A stretch of 64,000 nt of DNA from NCBI GenBank assembly GCA_027704905.1, contig CM051022.1, positions 15,324,975 through 15,388,974 on the forward strand, read 5' to 3'. Each line of letters starts with the position of its first letter. Position 1 is the first letter of the stretch. The notes under the pieces are model-generated. The model was not told the DNA's origin, did no database searches, and worked only from the letters and a program-made list of their open reading frames with translations. Of the stretch, positions 43,440 to 55,490 are shown in pieces. This DNA is from Muraenolepis orangiensis. Its lineage: Eukaryota; Chordata; Actinopteri; Gadiformes; Muraenolepididae. The translations under genes and the position numbers were made by a program.

Positions 43440-44815
43440 AATGTGGGGGTTGTGGATCTTTAGCCACGGGGAAACCCAAGATCACCGGGTGCTGAGCAGA
43501 GCAGAATATGTGAAATTGCATCGTTTCTGTGTGGTCCTTATTTACAGTGACTCTGCATAGGTTCTGTGCAGTAGGTAACTGTGAACAAAAGGTGGTTGTC
43601 TAAGGCACTGGCATTAATTGGGCGAGATAGAGACAGTTTTTACCTGCTGCTGTTTGACTATGCCCCAGTCCATTAGGCTTTGGTCAGCCCCTGAGTCTAT
43701 TAATACATGGGATGGGACATGATGTGATGGTGGTGTATAGCTTGGATGATTTTGGAGTATATTTTGGTGATGTGAGTGAGTGGCGTCATGGTTTAGGTTT
43801 GGACCCAAATGCAGCACACAGACACCAAAGGCAGATAGTGATATTGCAGGGACGAACCAGGCAGGGACAGGCGGAGGCGTCGACGGGGACAGGCGGCAGA
43901 TTGGGAACAAGACAGGGACAGGCAGAGGCGTAGTCAGGGACAGGCGGTAGATCGGGAACCAGGCAGGGACAGGCAGAGGCGTAGTCAGGGACAGGCGGTA
44001 GATCGGGAACCAGGCAGGGACAGGCAGAGGCGTAGTCAGGGACAGGCGGTAGATCGGGAACCAGGCATGGACAGGCAGAGGCATAGTCAGGGACAGGCAG
44101 TAGATCGGGAACCAGGCAGGGACAAGCGGAGGCATAGACTGGGACAGGCTGCAGATCTGGAACCAGGCAGGGCAGATGAACCAGGCAGGAACAGGCGGAC
44201 GTGTAATCGGGGACAGGCGGAGGATCAGGAATAGAAACGGGAATCAAAACGCTGGAATGTCTGCATAGTCCGGATAAATGCTGGAGAGTCTGTCATCAGG
44301 AACAATCTGGCCAAGTATGAGTATGAGTGTGCGGGGGTAGGCATAAATAGGCAGGTTGATTATAATGCGCTGCAGGTGTGGGGGAGATGTGAATGAGGGT
44401 TGATGCTGCCCTCTAGTGGAGGCAGGGTGAATAGCCATTGTGACAAGTGGGGGTGGGTTGTGTATGGTGAGTGCTTAATGATTGTGTTGGGATGCTTGTG
44501 TATTGCAGTGTGTGTAGCTGTATGTGTCCGTGTTAAGGTGGGTTAAAGGTGCACATCTGGAACCTGGACAAAACATAGTAACAAGCTAGACCAATAAAAT
44601 CATGAAACCAAGTTAATATATGTAGAAGACGGAATAAGAATGAGAGGGCCTGGAACAGAGCAGGACCTGTGAGTTAAAATATAGGTGGGGGCTAAGAAAA
44701 GGAAGACAGTAAATAGGAATGAAAAAATAAAAATATATAAATGCTGGAATAAGAAAAACAGGGGGCTAGAGTAGGCCTTTCTTACCCCAGAGTCAGCAGG
44801 GCCAGGGATTGACCA
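43440..44815 (-). pseudogene. Gypsy-type protease remnant split by a solo LTR
   Basis: Minus strand reads SHHVPSHVLIDSGADQSLMD (retropepsin DSGA motif), KTVSISP, then with frameshifts LLFTVTYCTEPM and GDLGFPVAK (family: hPxiLGfPWL). The protease processes the retroelement polyprotein. A 662-bp LTR (43784-44445) sits just upstream of the protease in the Gag-protease linker. 44446-44815 presumably is the remaining linker/Gag side, with no clear motif. Confidence 0.65.
43784..44445. mobile_element. Solo LTR (family B), TSD AGTGG, with 54-bp internal repeats
   Basis: Starts cgtcatggtttagg (aged TGTCACGG), ends ccattgtgaca, with agtgg at 43779-43783 and 44446-44450. Carries four to five tandem units of gggacaggcagaggcgtagt / ggtagatcgggaaccaggca. 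Partner of the LTR at 57340-57838. Confidence 0.88.
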
Positions 44816-44817
44816 GA

Positions 44818-47800
44818 TAATAATAATACATTTTATTTGATGGCGCCTTTCAAGACACCCAAGGTCACCTTACATAGAGTAAAAGCATAAAATAACAAAT
44901 AATAATAATTATAAAACATCAAACATTATAAAGATAAAACCAAAACATCGACCTAAAAAAACAAGTGTAGTGTACAGTGACCAGTCAGAGTGAGTATGCC
45001 AGTTTGAACAGGTGGGTTTTGGATTTGAATGTTTCGATGGAATCTGACTGTCTTATGTGTGGGGGGGGGGGAGTTCCATAGTCTGGGTGCCGAGCAGCTG
45101 AAAGCTCGGGCACCCATGGTACTAAGGCGTGGTGTGGGGATGGTGAGTAGTCCAGCAGAGGTTGAGCGGAGGGTGCGGGGGGGGCTGTATTCTTGGAGGA
45201 GGTCGCAGAGGTAAGTAGGGGCTAGATGGTGGAGAGCTTTGTATGTGAGGAGGAGGTTTTTGTAGTGGATGCGGTATTGTACCGGGAGCCAGTGAAGTTG
45301 GATGAGAATAGGGGTGATGTGGTCAGACAATTTGGTGCGGGTGGTGATCCGGGCAGCAGAGATAATTGATAAGCTGAATAATTTGCAGTCTGTTGATGAG
45401 TTTGGCGGGGAGTCCGGTGAGGAGGGCATTGCAGTAGTCGAGGCGGGAAGTGACAAATGAGTGAACTAGGATTTCGGTGCGGAATTGGGATAGTGATGGG
45501 CGGAGTCTGGAGATGTTTCGGAGATGGAAGAAGGCAGTCCGGGTGATGTTTCGAATGTGAGGTGCAAATGAGAGGGTGCTGTCCAGAATGACACCGAGGT
45601 TCTTGACTTGGGGGGAGAAGGGTACAGGGATACCGTCGATGATGATGGGTGGGGCTGGGGTGTGTTGTGATTTGGTGAGGTTGGATTTGGAGCCGATGAG
45701 CAGGGCCTCGGTTTTATTGCTATTAAGCTTCAGGAAGTTCCTGCTCATCCAGCTCCGGATGTCTTCCAGGCAGGTGATGAGGGAGGTGTAGACCTGTGTG
45801 TCATTGGCATAGCAGTGAAAGTGGATCCCATGAGGACCCAAGACTGACCCCTGGGGGACACCCAGTGAGACACCCGAACACCCAGACCTGTGGTCCCTTA
45901 GTTGCACGAATTGTTGGCGGTCGGTGAGGTATGATGTAAACCAGCAGAGTGCAGCACCAGTGATCCCAATGCCAGCCAGGCGGTCCAGGAGTAGTGTGTG
46001 CGAGATAGTGTCGAATGCTGCGCTGAGGTCGAGGAGGATGAGAAAGTCCGGAGTCAGCTGCACGGAGGAGGTCGTTAGTGATTTTAACCAGGGCTGTTTC
46101 AGTGCTATGTTTTGGACGGAAACCGGATTGGAAAGGTTCATGAAGGTTTTTTGTGTCGAGGTGGGACGGTAATTGTGTGGCAACCACCCTTTCAAGTGTT
46201 GAAGGGTATGAAGGGGAGGTTGGAGATGGGTCGGTAAAGGTTAAGGTCAGTTGGGTCAGCACCGGGTTTTTTCAGGATGGGTGTGATAGCAGCCAGTTTG
46301 AGAGTGGGGGGTACAGTGCCAGTGGTGAGGGAGGAGTTAATTATGTTGGTGATCATGGGAGAAATGGAGGGCAGACAGGTTTTGACAAGGGGGGTGGGAA
46401 GGGGATCAAGCTGACAGGTGGTGGCTTTGGCTTTACAGATGAGTTCAGAGATGGTGTGTTCTGATACTGGGGTGAAGTCGGAGAGGGAGCTGATGAGAGG
46501 TTGGCCGGTGGTGATCATCCAGGTTGGATCGTTTGAGGAGTGGTGAATGGTATTGATTTTAGAGCTGAACAAGTCCAGGAAAGCAGTGCACTGATCGCTG
46601 GAAATGTCTGGTGGGAGGGTTTTAGGAGTCTGAATTAGGTGGCTGACCGTTGAAAAGAGGACTCTGTTGTTACCTGTACCAGCGTTGATGAGGTTGGAGT
46701 AGTATGCAGATTTGGCAGTAATAAGGGCGTTCTTGTAGTGATGAAGGTGGTCCGAGTACATTTGGCTGTGTACAGTGAGTCCGGTTTTTTTGTACAGTCG
46801 CTCCAGTCGACGGCCTGTAGCTTTAAGCTGGCGTAGGTGAAGGGTGAACCAGGGAGCAGTGTGAGTGAATGAGACTGAGCGGGTTTTCAGGGGAGCCAGG
46901 GTCTTGAGGGCAGAGGAGAGACAGTTATTATAGTGAGTGACCAGGTCAGCAGGGGAGGATGCTGAGGGAGGGCTGGGGTAGGAGCTGATCAGGGTGGAGA
47001 GATCTGTGGTGTTGATGCAATTGATGTTTCTGAAGGAGATGATCCGTTGTTCCTTGATTTTGTGTAATTGGATGCGAATGTCAAACAGTACAGCTTTGTG
47101 GTCAGAAATGGGGAAATCCGTGATATCAAGGTTGGTGGGAGTGATGTCAGTGCAGCAGATTAAGTCCAGTATGTGGCCTTTGTTATGGGTTGGGAGGTTG
47201 ACATATTGTGTGATAGACAGTCCAGGAGTGATGTGAAGTCCTTCGCAAGGATACTGGAGGGGTTGTCAATGTGGATGTTAAAATCGCCGAGGTGGATAAC
47301 CGTGGGGGACATTGCACATACAGTTGTTAATAGTGATGAGAATTCATTGAGGAAAACAGCGGAGGGTTTTGGAGGCCTGAACAATGATGATGGGTTTTGG
47401 GCCGGTGAGTTTTACAGCTAAACATTCAAAAGAGGAGTGATGGGGGACAGTGACAGCAGTGACTTTGATGTTATCACGGTGAAGGAGAGCTAGACCGCCC
47501 CCCCCCCTCCCTGTAGCACGGGGTTTACTAATAAAAGAAAAACCCGGTGGAGCAGCCTCATTTAGCTGGGAAAAGTCGTTAGGCTGTTGCCAAGTCTCAG
47601 TGAGGCATAAAATGTCCAGCTTACGGTCAGCAATAAAGTCTTGTTACTGAGGGATCTGATGTTCAGCAGACCGAGTTTCAGACAGGTGAGTGGTGTGTAT
47701 GTGGTTGCTTTGAGCAGGGGGGACAATACATTGTGATTGACAGGACAGGCAGTGCGGGGGGGGGGCGGGGCTCAGTGGACCAGAAGGAGCGGATGTTTGT

Positions 47801-48520
47801 GTTGCTGTTGTGTTGACTGTACTGAAAGTTCCGTCCAGAGCCTCTGTGGATGTATCTCGGTCGTTTGAGAATGTAGTGGTGGTGAGCTAGCTGTGGTGGA
47901 GGGGTCGTGGAGAAGGTCCGGAGACGCAACATCTCCGCCACCGAGTAACGGAGCGGCAGAGCTGCACTCGTCAGAACAAGACACAGCGCAATCCAGAGGA
48001 ACAGGTTAAAAATCCACATGATGTAAGATGGTCAGCGACGTAGTCCAGCGGTAGATGGTCCAGGTGATAAAGCCACGGTACCAGCGCGGTGGAAGCAGAG
48101 GAATGGAGCGTGCAGGTTGTAGCTTCGCTGGAGACGGGGGAACAGCTGAGCGACGCCGGGGATTAGCAGCAGGCTAGCAGCGTCCTCCGTGTTGACGGCA
48201 ATCCGTGGGCGCAGGTAAGCGTCCAGGAGAGCTGGCAAGGTGGCAGCGTGCCAGTCGGATCGGGCGTGCTTCGTGGGGCACGCCAGAGCAGGCTATCCGG
48301 CCACCGAGTGCGGAGAGGAGTCCCAGGAGTCCCGTGCAGGTGAGCCTTGTCGGCAAAGCTAGCCCAGAGGCTAACCAGTGGCGAGGCAGTAGCAGCAGAC
48401 AGCTGCTAATGCTAGTTGTTGTATGTCTGGATTGTTTGGAGGCAGACAGCAGGATAACAGTGCCGGCCAAGCATTAGCGTCAATGGCGTTGATCAAGTGC
48501 GCCAGCGTCCGCCATCTTGT
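44818..48520 (-). pseudogene. Nearly full-length L2-type LINE
   Basis: From 5' (48520) to 3' (44818): a GC-rich leader starting gacaagatggcgga; YSVAEMLRLR .. HHYILKRPRYIHRGSGRNFQ; endonuclease GDFNIHIDNP; a linker; RT with FLILLDLSAAFDTISHTLLL, SLGVPQGSVLGP and YANDTQVY; the C-terminal HITPILIQLHWLPVQYRIHY and RAFSCSAPRLWN; then a tail of ataataata. Two defects are clear: about 10-15 residues are lost between GSVLGP and HGIHFHCYA, and the catalytic YADD reads YAND. Several frameshifts. A TSD was not found. Confidence 0.88.
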
Positions 48521-48814
48521 CAGGAGTAGTGATCAATCCAGTGACTTCACTAGAGGTGTATTGATACATGTGTTGAGTTTGAGAAGCTGTGAAGTGGAGT
48601 ACCTTTGCATCTTAGAATGGCGAACGCAGCTAGCTCGATGCTAGCTGTCCAACGTTCGCTGCTGACCAGCTGAGAAAATGCGATCCTAGAAAACGAGGGC
48701 TAACCACTCCGGGACAGCTGAGAGGCTGCCAGGGATCTCAGTGGTCGATCATCAAAATGATCCAGAAATGTTCATAAGATATGAAAAAAACCCTAATCAA
48801 AATAATACTAAATA
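48521..48814. other. Unassigned
   Basis: Short stretch between two LINEs. A small open frame (MANAASSMLAVQRSLLTS) at about 48618 has no support. Confidence 0.35.
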
Positions 48815-50476
48815 TCCATCCATCGTCTACCGCTTATCCATGGTCGGGTTGTGGAAAGATGAAATATCTATCCATCCATCCATCCATCGTCTACCGCTTA
48901 TCTGTGGTCAGGTCGCGGAGGTAGCATCTTCAGCAGGGGACTCCAAACTTCCCTCTCCCTGGCAACATCGACTAGCTCTGACTGGGGGATCCTGAGGTGT
49001 TCCCAGGCCAGCGTGGATATGTAATCTCTCCACCTGTACCTTAGTCTGCCCCGTGGTCTCTTCCCAGTTAGATGTGCCTGGAAAACCTCGGGGGGCGAAC
49101 AGGAAGCATTCTTACTAGATGCCCGAACCATTGGCTCCTTTCTACGCGAAGGAGAAGTGATCCCGAGATACTTGAACTCCTTCACTTGGGATAAGGACTC
49201 CCTCCCTACTTGGAGTAGACAATCCACCGGTTTCCTGCTGAGAACCATGGCCTCAGATTTGGAGGTGCTGATCCTCATCCCAACCACTTCACACTCCGCT
49301 GCAAACTGATCCAGTGAGTGCTGAAGGTCACATACTGATGACACAAACAGGACCACATCATCTGCAAACAGCATTGATTCAATCCTGAGCCCACTATACT
49401 GAACCCCTCCCCTCCATGACTACACCTTGAAATCGTGTCCATGAAAATCACAAACAGGATGGGTGACAAAGCGCAGCCCAACACCCACTGAGAACAGGCC
49501 AGACTTACTACCGAGAATCCGGACACAGCTCTTGCTTTGGGAGTACAGAGATTGGATGGCCCTCAGAAGTGACCCCCCGCACCCCATACTCCCGCAGCAC
49601 CCCCCACAGTATTTCCCAAGGGACCCGATCATATGCCTTCTCCAAATCCACAAAATAACAAGCCCCCTCCAGGATCCTTGCAAGAGTGAATAGCTGGTTC
49701 GTTCCACGACCAGGGCGTAATCCAAATTGTTCCTCTTCAATCTGAGGTTTGACTATCGGCCGAACCCTCCTTTCCAGCACCTTGGAGTAGACTTTCTCAG
49801 GAGGCTGAATAATGTGATACCCCTGTATTGGTACACACCCTCTGGTCCCCCTTTTTGAACAGGGGTACCACCACCCCCATTTGCCACTCCTCAGGCACTG
49901 TTCCAGACTTCCAAGCAATGTTGAAAAGACGTGTCATCCATGACAGCCCCTCAACACCCAGAGACTTTAGCATTTCTGGATGGATGCCGTCCTCTTGGCC
50001 TGTCGATACCTCGCAACTGAGTCCGGAGTCTCACAGGCTAACATAGCCCGGAAGGCCTCCTTCTTCAGTGAGACTGCTTCCCTGCGCCCCTTGAGGCACC
50101 AATGACCTTGATGCCACAGCTCTCAACCGCAGCTTCAGAAATAGAAGCTTTGAACAATGACCACTCCAATGCCCCCAGCCTCCACAGAGATGCCCAAAAG
50201 AGTTAAAGGTCTCCCGGACAGGGACATCCACCAGATGTTCCCAGTTCACCCGCACTACACGTTTGTGCTTACTAGGTCTGTCCAGAGGCTTCCCCCGCCA
50301 TCTAACAAAATTTATCATTGACCTTCGGCCTAAGGTACTCTGGTCCCATGTACACTAATGAGCATCCTTATGTTTGAACATGGTGTTTGTTATGGCCAAT
50401 CCATGACTAGCACAGAAATCCAATAACAAAACCCCACTCTGGTTCAGATCAGGTAGACTGTTCATCCCCAGGAGAA
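48815..50476 (-). pseudogene. LINE with (ATCC)n tail: endonuclease end, RT, C-terminus
   Basis: Minus strand: [20 protein letters not shown] and [15 protein letters not shown] (endonuclease end), VVRVNWEHLVDVPVRETFNS, EEQFGLRPGRGTNQLFTLAR, CYFVDLEKAYDRVPWEILWG, MLFADDVVLFVSS (catalytic FADD intact), EFKYLGI and the RPRGRLRYRWRDYISTLAWE C-terminus. Broken by frameshifts. The tail (ctatccatccatccatccat at 48868 and a partial tail repeat at 48817) appears twice. Confidence 0.88.
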
Positions 50477-50897
50477 CCAGGAGAGCGCAACACCAGTGAT
50501 CCCAATGCCAGCCAGGTGGTCCAGGAGTAGTGGGTGGGAAATTGTGTCTAATGCAGCACTGAGGAGGCTGAGGATGGTGAGAAGTCCGGAGTCAGCTGCA
50601 CGGAGGAGGTCGTTGGTGATTTTAACCAGGGCTGTTTCTGTGCTGTGTTTTTGGTGGAAACCGGAGTGAAAGGGTTCCTGGAGGTTGTTTATTTCCAGAT
50701 GGGACTGAAGCTGTGCGGCAACCACCCTCTCAAGGGTCTTTGAGAGGAAGGGTAGGTTGGAGATGGGCCTGTAGTGGTTCAGATCGGCTGGGTCAGTACT
50801 GGGTTCTTTGAGGATGGGAGTGATTGCAGCTAGTTTGAGGGTGTATGGTACAATTCCAGAGGTGAGGGAGGAGTTGATTATGTCAGTGACCGTGGGT
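50477..50897 (-). pseudogene. L2-type LINE fragment
   Basis: Minus strand: VAAQLQSHLEINNLQEPFHS, GFHQKHSTETALVKITNDLL and [20 protein letters not shown]. The same RT region as 45960-46200 of the L2 copy, truncated on both sides. It lies between two endonuclease pieces of the neighbouring LINE. Confidence 0.85.
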
Positions 50898-51130
50898 GAT
50901 ATTTATTTGTTTATTTAAACGGATCCCCATTAGCTGACGCCTTAGCGGAAGCTAGTCTTACTGGGGTCCAACAACATGCATACATACATATACACAAGAT
51001 AACATACACCTATAGAACATAAGAAAAGCATATATCACAAAGAAAATTAATCATAGAATAGAGTAAAAACATGTATCATAGAAAAAAATAAATGTAAAAC
51101 AGGAGATGAAAAAACAAGAGATAAAATCCA
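50898..51130 (-). mobile_element. Retroelement 3' end (tttaaacggatccccattag)
   Basis: The taaacggatccccattagct and actggggtccaacaacatgc strings look like a fish LINE/SINE 3' terminus in minus orientation, followed by an AT-rich body. Family not assigned. Confidence 0.4.
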
Positions 51131-51545
51131 GTTATGCTTATATGGCTGGCAACCTTCCGCACAAGCTCAGGCTCCTTCCCCCCCCAGAGAGGTGACATTC
51201 CACGTCCCCAAAGCCAGTCTCTGTTGGCTAGGTTTGGTCCGTCGAGGCCCCCTGCCTTCACTGCCACCTAACTGGCAGTTAGGTGGCATAACCCGGCCAC
51301 CAGGCGCTCGCTGGCAGGCCCTCTTACCGGGCCTGGCTCCGGAAAGGGCCTGCGGGCTTACTCCGGGCAGGGTATCCTTACTTCTTCTTGTTTGTTTGTC
51401 CATTAGGGTCTTTGAACCGTTCTTAGTCTGGCCTCTCCCCTGAGACCAATCTGTCATGGGAGACCCTACCAGGGGCACTAGGCTCCAGACAACACAGCTC
51501 TCAGGTTCACAGGGACACCCAAACCTCTCCACCATGATAAGGTGA
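51131..51545 (-). pseudogene. LINE endonuclease N-terminus (same family as 48815)
   Basis: Minus strand: LALGTWNVTSLGG, then with a shift GGKEPELVRKV, the start of the endonuclease, preceded by a basic Pro/Gly-rich leader. The middle of the endonuclease (about 130 residues in the family) is missing between here and 50476. Confidence 0.8.
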
Positions 51546-52194
51546 TGGTTCGCCGAGTGGAAGATTAAATATATAAACCTTAAATAATGGGATCATGGGG
51601 AACTAAGGAGGATATAAAGGAAGAGGATGAATTGAATGTTAACCTTCATGTACATGAGAAATCATTTTTGGGAAAAGGTAACACGCTCTGTTCCAGAATG
51701 GAAGGCCCTGGGGTGGTCCATGGGGAGTCTAAGTGTAACTCAGTGAGCTAATTTAAAGGTCAGAATGCAGGATAAGGAAGAAAGCACCAAAAAGTTAAAG
51801 ATTAGTGAAAGAGATGTAGCAGATTGGGAGATGCATGAAACTACAGAGGCTGAACAGAGAGTAGGGAAGGTATCACTGGTCTCCTGAGTCTACTAACCAG
51901 GCTAAGTTGGACCTGGACTGCCCTCCGCTGGTGGGCGGCCCCACTAGCGGCCCTGGATGCTTGGTCAGCGGGTGCCTGCAGACATTGAGGAGGAAATCAC
52001 TTAAGGTGCTTGTCTAACTGGGACGGGGTCAACCGAGCGGTCCCTGCTTGTCAGTTGTCAAGTGAAGATTCCCTTCCCCGTCCTTTCCTCCCCTTATAAT
52101 GATCTCAAGCTTCTCCTTGGTGTTTGACGAGAGGCAGGCTGACCTGTGTCACCAGATAAAGCTGCTGTCACTTTCTTGTTTTTATTGTGTACAG
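51546..52194. other. Unassigned
   Basis: No ORF above background and no recognised repeat. Confidence 0.4.
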
Positions 52195-52390
52195 TATTGT
52201 TAGTGTTAGTATAGTATAAGTATAGTACATAGTATGGCATAAGTAAGAACTATATTGCACTTGTTGCATATGGCAAATAAAAACATCTTAAATCCTAAAT
52301 CTTGTTTCATTGAGGGTGTAACTCACACACATGGTTTGTTTGTTTGTATTACTTTTGCTTTGTTTTTGTTCATGGCATTCCTAGATTTAG

Positions 52391-52856
52391 TTTCACGAGA
52401 AGGGAGTGAGTTGGACCCCGAACGCAGACACCGACACAGTGGAGCAATATCACAAGGGTGCACGGGGAGGACGATCCGCGGAGTACTGGCAGGTAGTAGA
52501 CCGACGAGTAGTCCGGGACGGGGGAAGGAGTCTGCGTACCGGGATATGGGGTGCGAAGTACCGGCAGGGGTAGTAGGCAGGCGACGGGTGCGAAGCATCA
52601 TCTCTGATGGTCCGCAGGCGGCATCGGGTGCGAAGTACCGGCCGGGTAGTAGGCAGGCGATGGGTATCAGAACAGACGGGGGAACAATGTGCAGTATATG
52701 GTAACGACCTCACGCTGGGGTAACGGATAGACATAGTATATTTACCCCAGGTGAGGTGATTAGAAATTACGATGTGTGATAGTGAACAGGTGTGTGTGTG
52801 CACCGCCAGCGCACGTGACTTGGCCACGCCCCCTGCCAACCAACGTGATCGTGACA
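52391..52856 (-). mobile_element. Family A LTR, 3' LTR of the element
   Basis: tttcacgag (aged TGTCACGAG) at 52391 to gatcgtgaca at 52856. On the minus strand it is directly preceded by gaggggggggtac, a polypurine tract, so this is the 3' LTR. Confidence 0.85.
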
Positions 52857-53163
52857 GTACCCCCCCCCTCAACGGGCGCCTCCTGGCGTCCAACCCGGCT
52901 TGACGGGGTGTTCCCGGTGACAGTCAAGGGAAAAGAACGGATCCAGACAGTAGCGGCGCGCTCCTCTGGACTGTCTGCGTCCCAGTCGACGATCCGGGGG
53001 GGTGGAGGAGATTTGGTGGGCTGGCGGGGCCCGGGAAGAGAGACACCCCTTCTGCCCAGGTCGGTAGGAGTCCTCTCTGGAGGTCTCCTCTGGAACCTCC
53101 TCTGGAGTCTCCTCTGGGGGCTGCTCTGGACCCCCTCTGCAGTCGACAGACTGGGGGCCGCGT

Positions 53164-53814
53164 GACGTCGTCGGGCGGATACGGTGCGGCGTCCGCAGAC
53201 GGGGGCTGCGTGACGTCGTCGGGTGGATCCGGTGCGGCGTCAGCAGACGGAGGCCGCTTGACGTCGTCAGGCGGGTACGGCGCGGCATCAGCAGACGGGG
53301 GCCGCGTGACGTGGTCGGGCGGATCCGGCGCGGCATCAGCAGACGGGGGCCGCGTGACGTGGTCGGGCGGATCCGGCGCGGCGTCAGCAGACGGAGGCCG
53401 CTTGACGTCGTCGGGCGGGTACGGTGCGGCGTCAGCAGACGGGGGCCGCGTGACGTGGTCGGGTGGATCCGGCGCGGCGTCAGCAGACGGAGGCCGCTTG
53501 ACGTCGTCGGGCGGGTACGGCGCGGCATCAGCAGACGGGGGCCGCGTGACGTGGTCGGGCGGATCCGGCGCGGCGTCAGCAGACGGAGGCCGCTTGACGT
53601 CGTCAGGCGGGTACGGCGCCGCGTCAGCAGACGGGGGCCGCTTGACGTCATCAGGCAGGTACGGCGCGGTGTCAGCAGACGGGGGCCGCGTGACGTCGCC
53701 AGGCGGGCGCGGCGTCAGCAGACGGAGGCCGCGTGACGTCGTCAGGCGAGTACGGCGCGGCATCAGCAGACGGGGGCCGCGTGACGTCGTCAGGCGGGTA
53801 CGGCGCGGCGTCAG
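53164..53814. repeat. 48-bp GC-rich minisatellite, array 1 (about 13.5 units)
   Basis: Units of gacgtcgtcgggcggatacg / gtgcggcgtcagcagacggg / ggccgcgt with variants, 48 bp = 16 codons, open in several frames on both strands. In the element's own (minus) sense one frame gives PPDDVKRPPSADAAPY-like 16-residue repeats. Confidence 0.95.
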
Positions 53815-55484
53815 TATTGTTATAGTGTTAGTATAGTATAAGTATAGTACATAGTATGGCATAAGTAAGAACTATATTGCACTTGTTGCATATGGCAAAT
53901 AAAAACATCTTAAATCCTAAATCTTGTTTCATTGAGGGTGTAACTCACACACATGGTTTGTTTGTTTGTATTACTTTTGCTTTGTTTTTGTTCATGGCAT
54001 TCCTAGATTTAGTTTCACGAGAAGGGAGTGAGTTGGACCCCGAACGCAGACACCGACACAGTGGAGCAATATCACAAGGGTGCACGGGGAGGACGATCCG
54101 CGGAGTACTGGCAGGTAGTAGACCGACGAGTAGTCCGGGACGGGGGAAGGAGTCTGCGTACCGGGATATGGGGTGCGAAGTACCGGCAGGGGTAGTAGGC
54201 AGGCGACGGGTGCGAAGCATCATCTCTGATGGTCCGCAGGCGGCATCGGGTGCGAAGTACCGGCCGGGTAGTAGGCAGGCGATGGGTATCAGAACAGACG
54301 GGGGAACAATGTGCAGTATATGGTAACGACCTCACGCTGGGGTAACGGATAGACATAGTATATTTACCCCAGGTGAGGTGATTAGAAATTACGATGTGTG
54401 ATAGTGAACAGGTGTGTGTGTGCACCGCCAGCGCACGTGACTTGGCCACGCCCCCTGCCAACCAACGTGATCGTGACAGTACCCCCCCCCTCAACGGGCG
54501 CCTCCTGGCGTCCAACCCGGCTTGACGGGGTGTTCCCGGTGACAGTCAAGGGAAAAGAACGGATCCAGACAGCAGCGGCGCGCTCCTCTGGACTGTCTGC
54601 GTCCCAGTCGACGATCCGGGGGGGTGGAGGAGATTTGGTGGGCTGGCGGGGCCCGGGAAGAGAGACACCCCTTCTGCCCAGGTCGGTAGGAGTCCTCTCT
54701 GGAGGTCTCCTCTGGAACCTCCTCTGGAGTCTCCTCTGGGGGCTGCTCTGGACCCCCTCTGCAGTCGACAGACTGGGGGCCGCGTGACGTCGTCGGGCGG
54801 ATACGGTGCGGCGTCCGCAGACGGGGGCTGCGTGACGTCGTCGGGTGGATCCGGTGCGGCGTCAGCAGACGGAGGCCGCTTGACGTCGTCAGGCGGGTAC
54901 GGCGCGGCATCAGCAGACGGGGGCCGCGTGACGTGGTCGGGCGGATCCGGCGCGGCATCAGCAGACGGGGGCCGCGTGACGTGGTCGGGCGGATCCGGCG
55001 CGGCGTCAGCAGACGGAGGCCGCTTGACGTCGTCGGGCGGGTACGGTGCGGCGTCAGCAGACGGGGGCCGCGTGACGTGGTCGGGTGGATCCGGTGCGGC
55101 GTCAGCAGACGGGGGCCGCGTGACGTGGTCGGGTGGATCCGGCGCGGCGTCAGCAGACGGAGGCCGCTTGACGTCGTCGGGCGGGTACGGCGCGGCATCA
55201 GCAGACGGGGGCCGCGTGACGTGGTCGGGCGGATCCGGCGCGGCGTCAGCAGACGGAGGCCGCTTGACGTCGTCAGGCGGGTACGGCGCCGCGTCAGCAG
55301 ACGGGGGCCGCTTGACGTCATCAGGCAGGTACGGCGCGGTGTCAGCAGACGGGGGCCGCGTGACGTCGCCAGGCGGGCGCGGCGTCAGCAGACGGAGGCC
55401 GCGTGACGTCGTCAGGCGAGTACGGCGCGGCATCAGCAGACGGGGGCCGCGTGACGTCGTCAGGCGGGTACGGCGCGGCGTCAG
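53815..55484. repeat. Tandem duplication, copy 2
   Basis: Differs from copy 1 by 2 bp near the start, a few substitutions (for example acagtagcgg to acagcagcgg near 54570) and one extra 48-bp minisatellite unit. Such identity means a very recent event, or an assembly duplication. Confidence 0.97.
54013..54478 (-). mobile_element. Family A LTR, internal copy created by the duplication
   Basis: Same sequence as 52391-52856, with the same polypurine tract on one side and, on the other, the copied outer flank of the 3' LTR instead of element interior. It is therefore a duplication by-product, not an independent insertion. Confidence 0.88.
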
Positions 55485-55490
55485 CAGACG
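54786..55490. repeat. 48-bp GC-rich minisatellite, array 2 (about 14.5 units)
   Basis: Same as array 1 with one more unit. On the 55490 side it runs into a G homopolymer (55490-55506) and degenerate ggcgggtgcggagcgacgtc and gcagcgtcgtgaagc short repeats to about 55640. Confidence 0.95.

Larger units (their letters stand above)
52195..53814. repeat. Tandem duplication, copy 1 (about 1.62 kb)
   Basis: Contains, in order: a retroelement tail, a family A LTR, a C-run (PPT complement) and a 48-bp minisatellite. It is repeated almost base for base at 53815-55484. The copy junction cggcgtcag / tattgttat and the left border gtacag / tattgttag share only cag. Confidence 0.97.

Noticed and set aside
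54013..54478. Independent solo LTR insertion
   Set aside because: Its flanks are copies of those of 52391-52856; it came with the 1.62-kb duplication.
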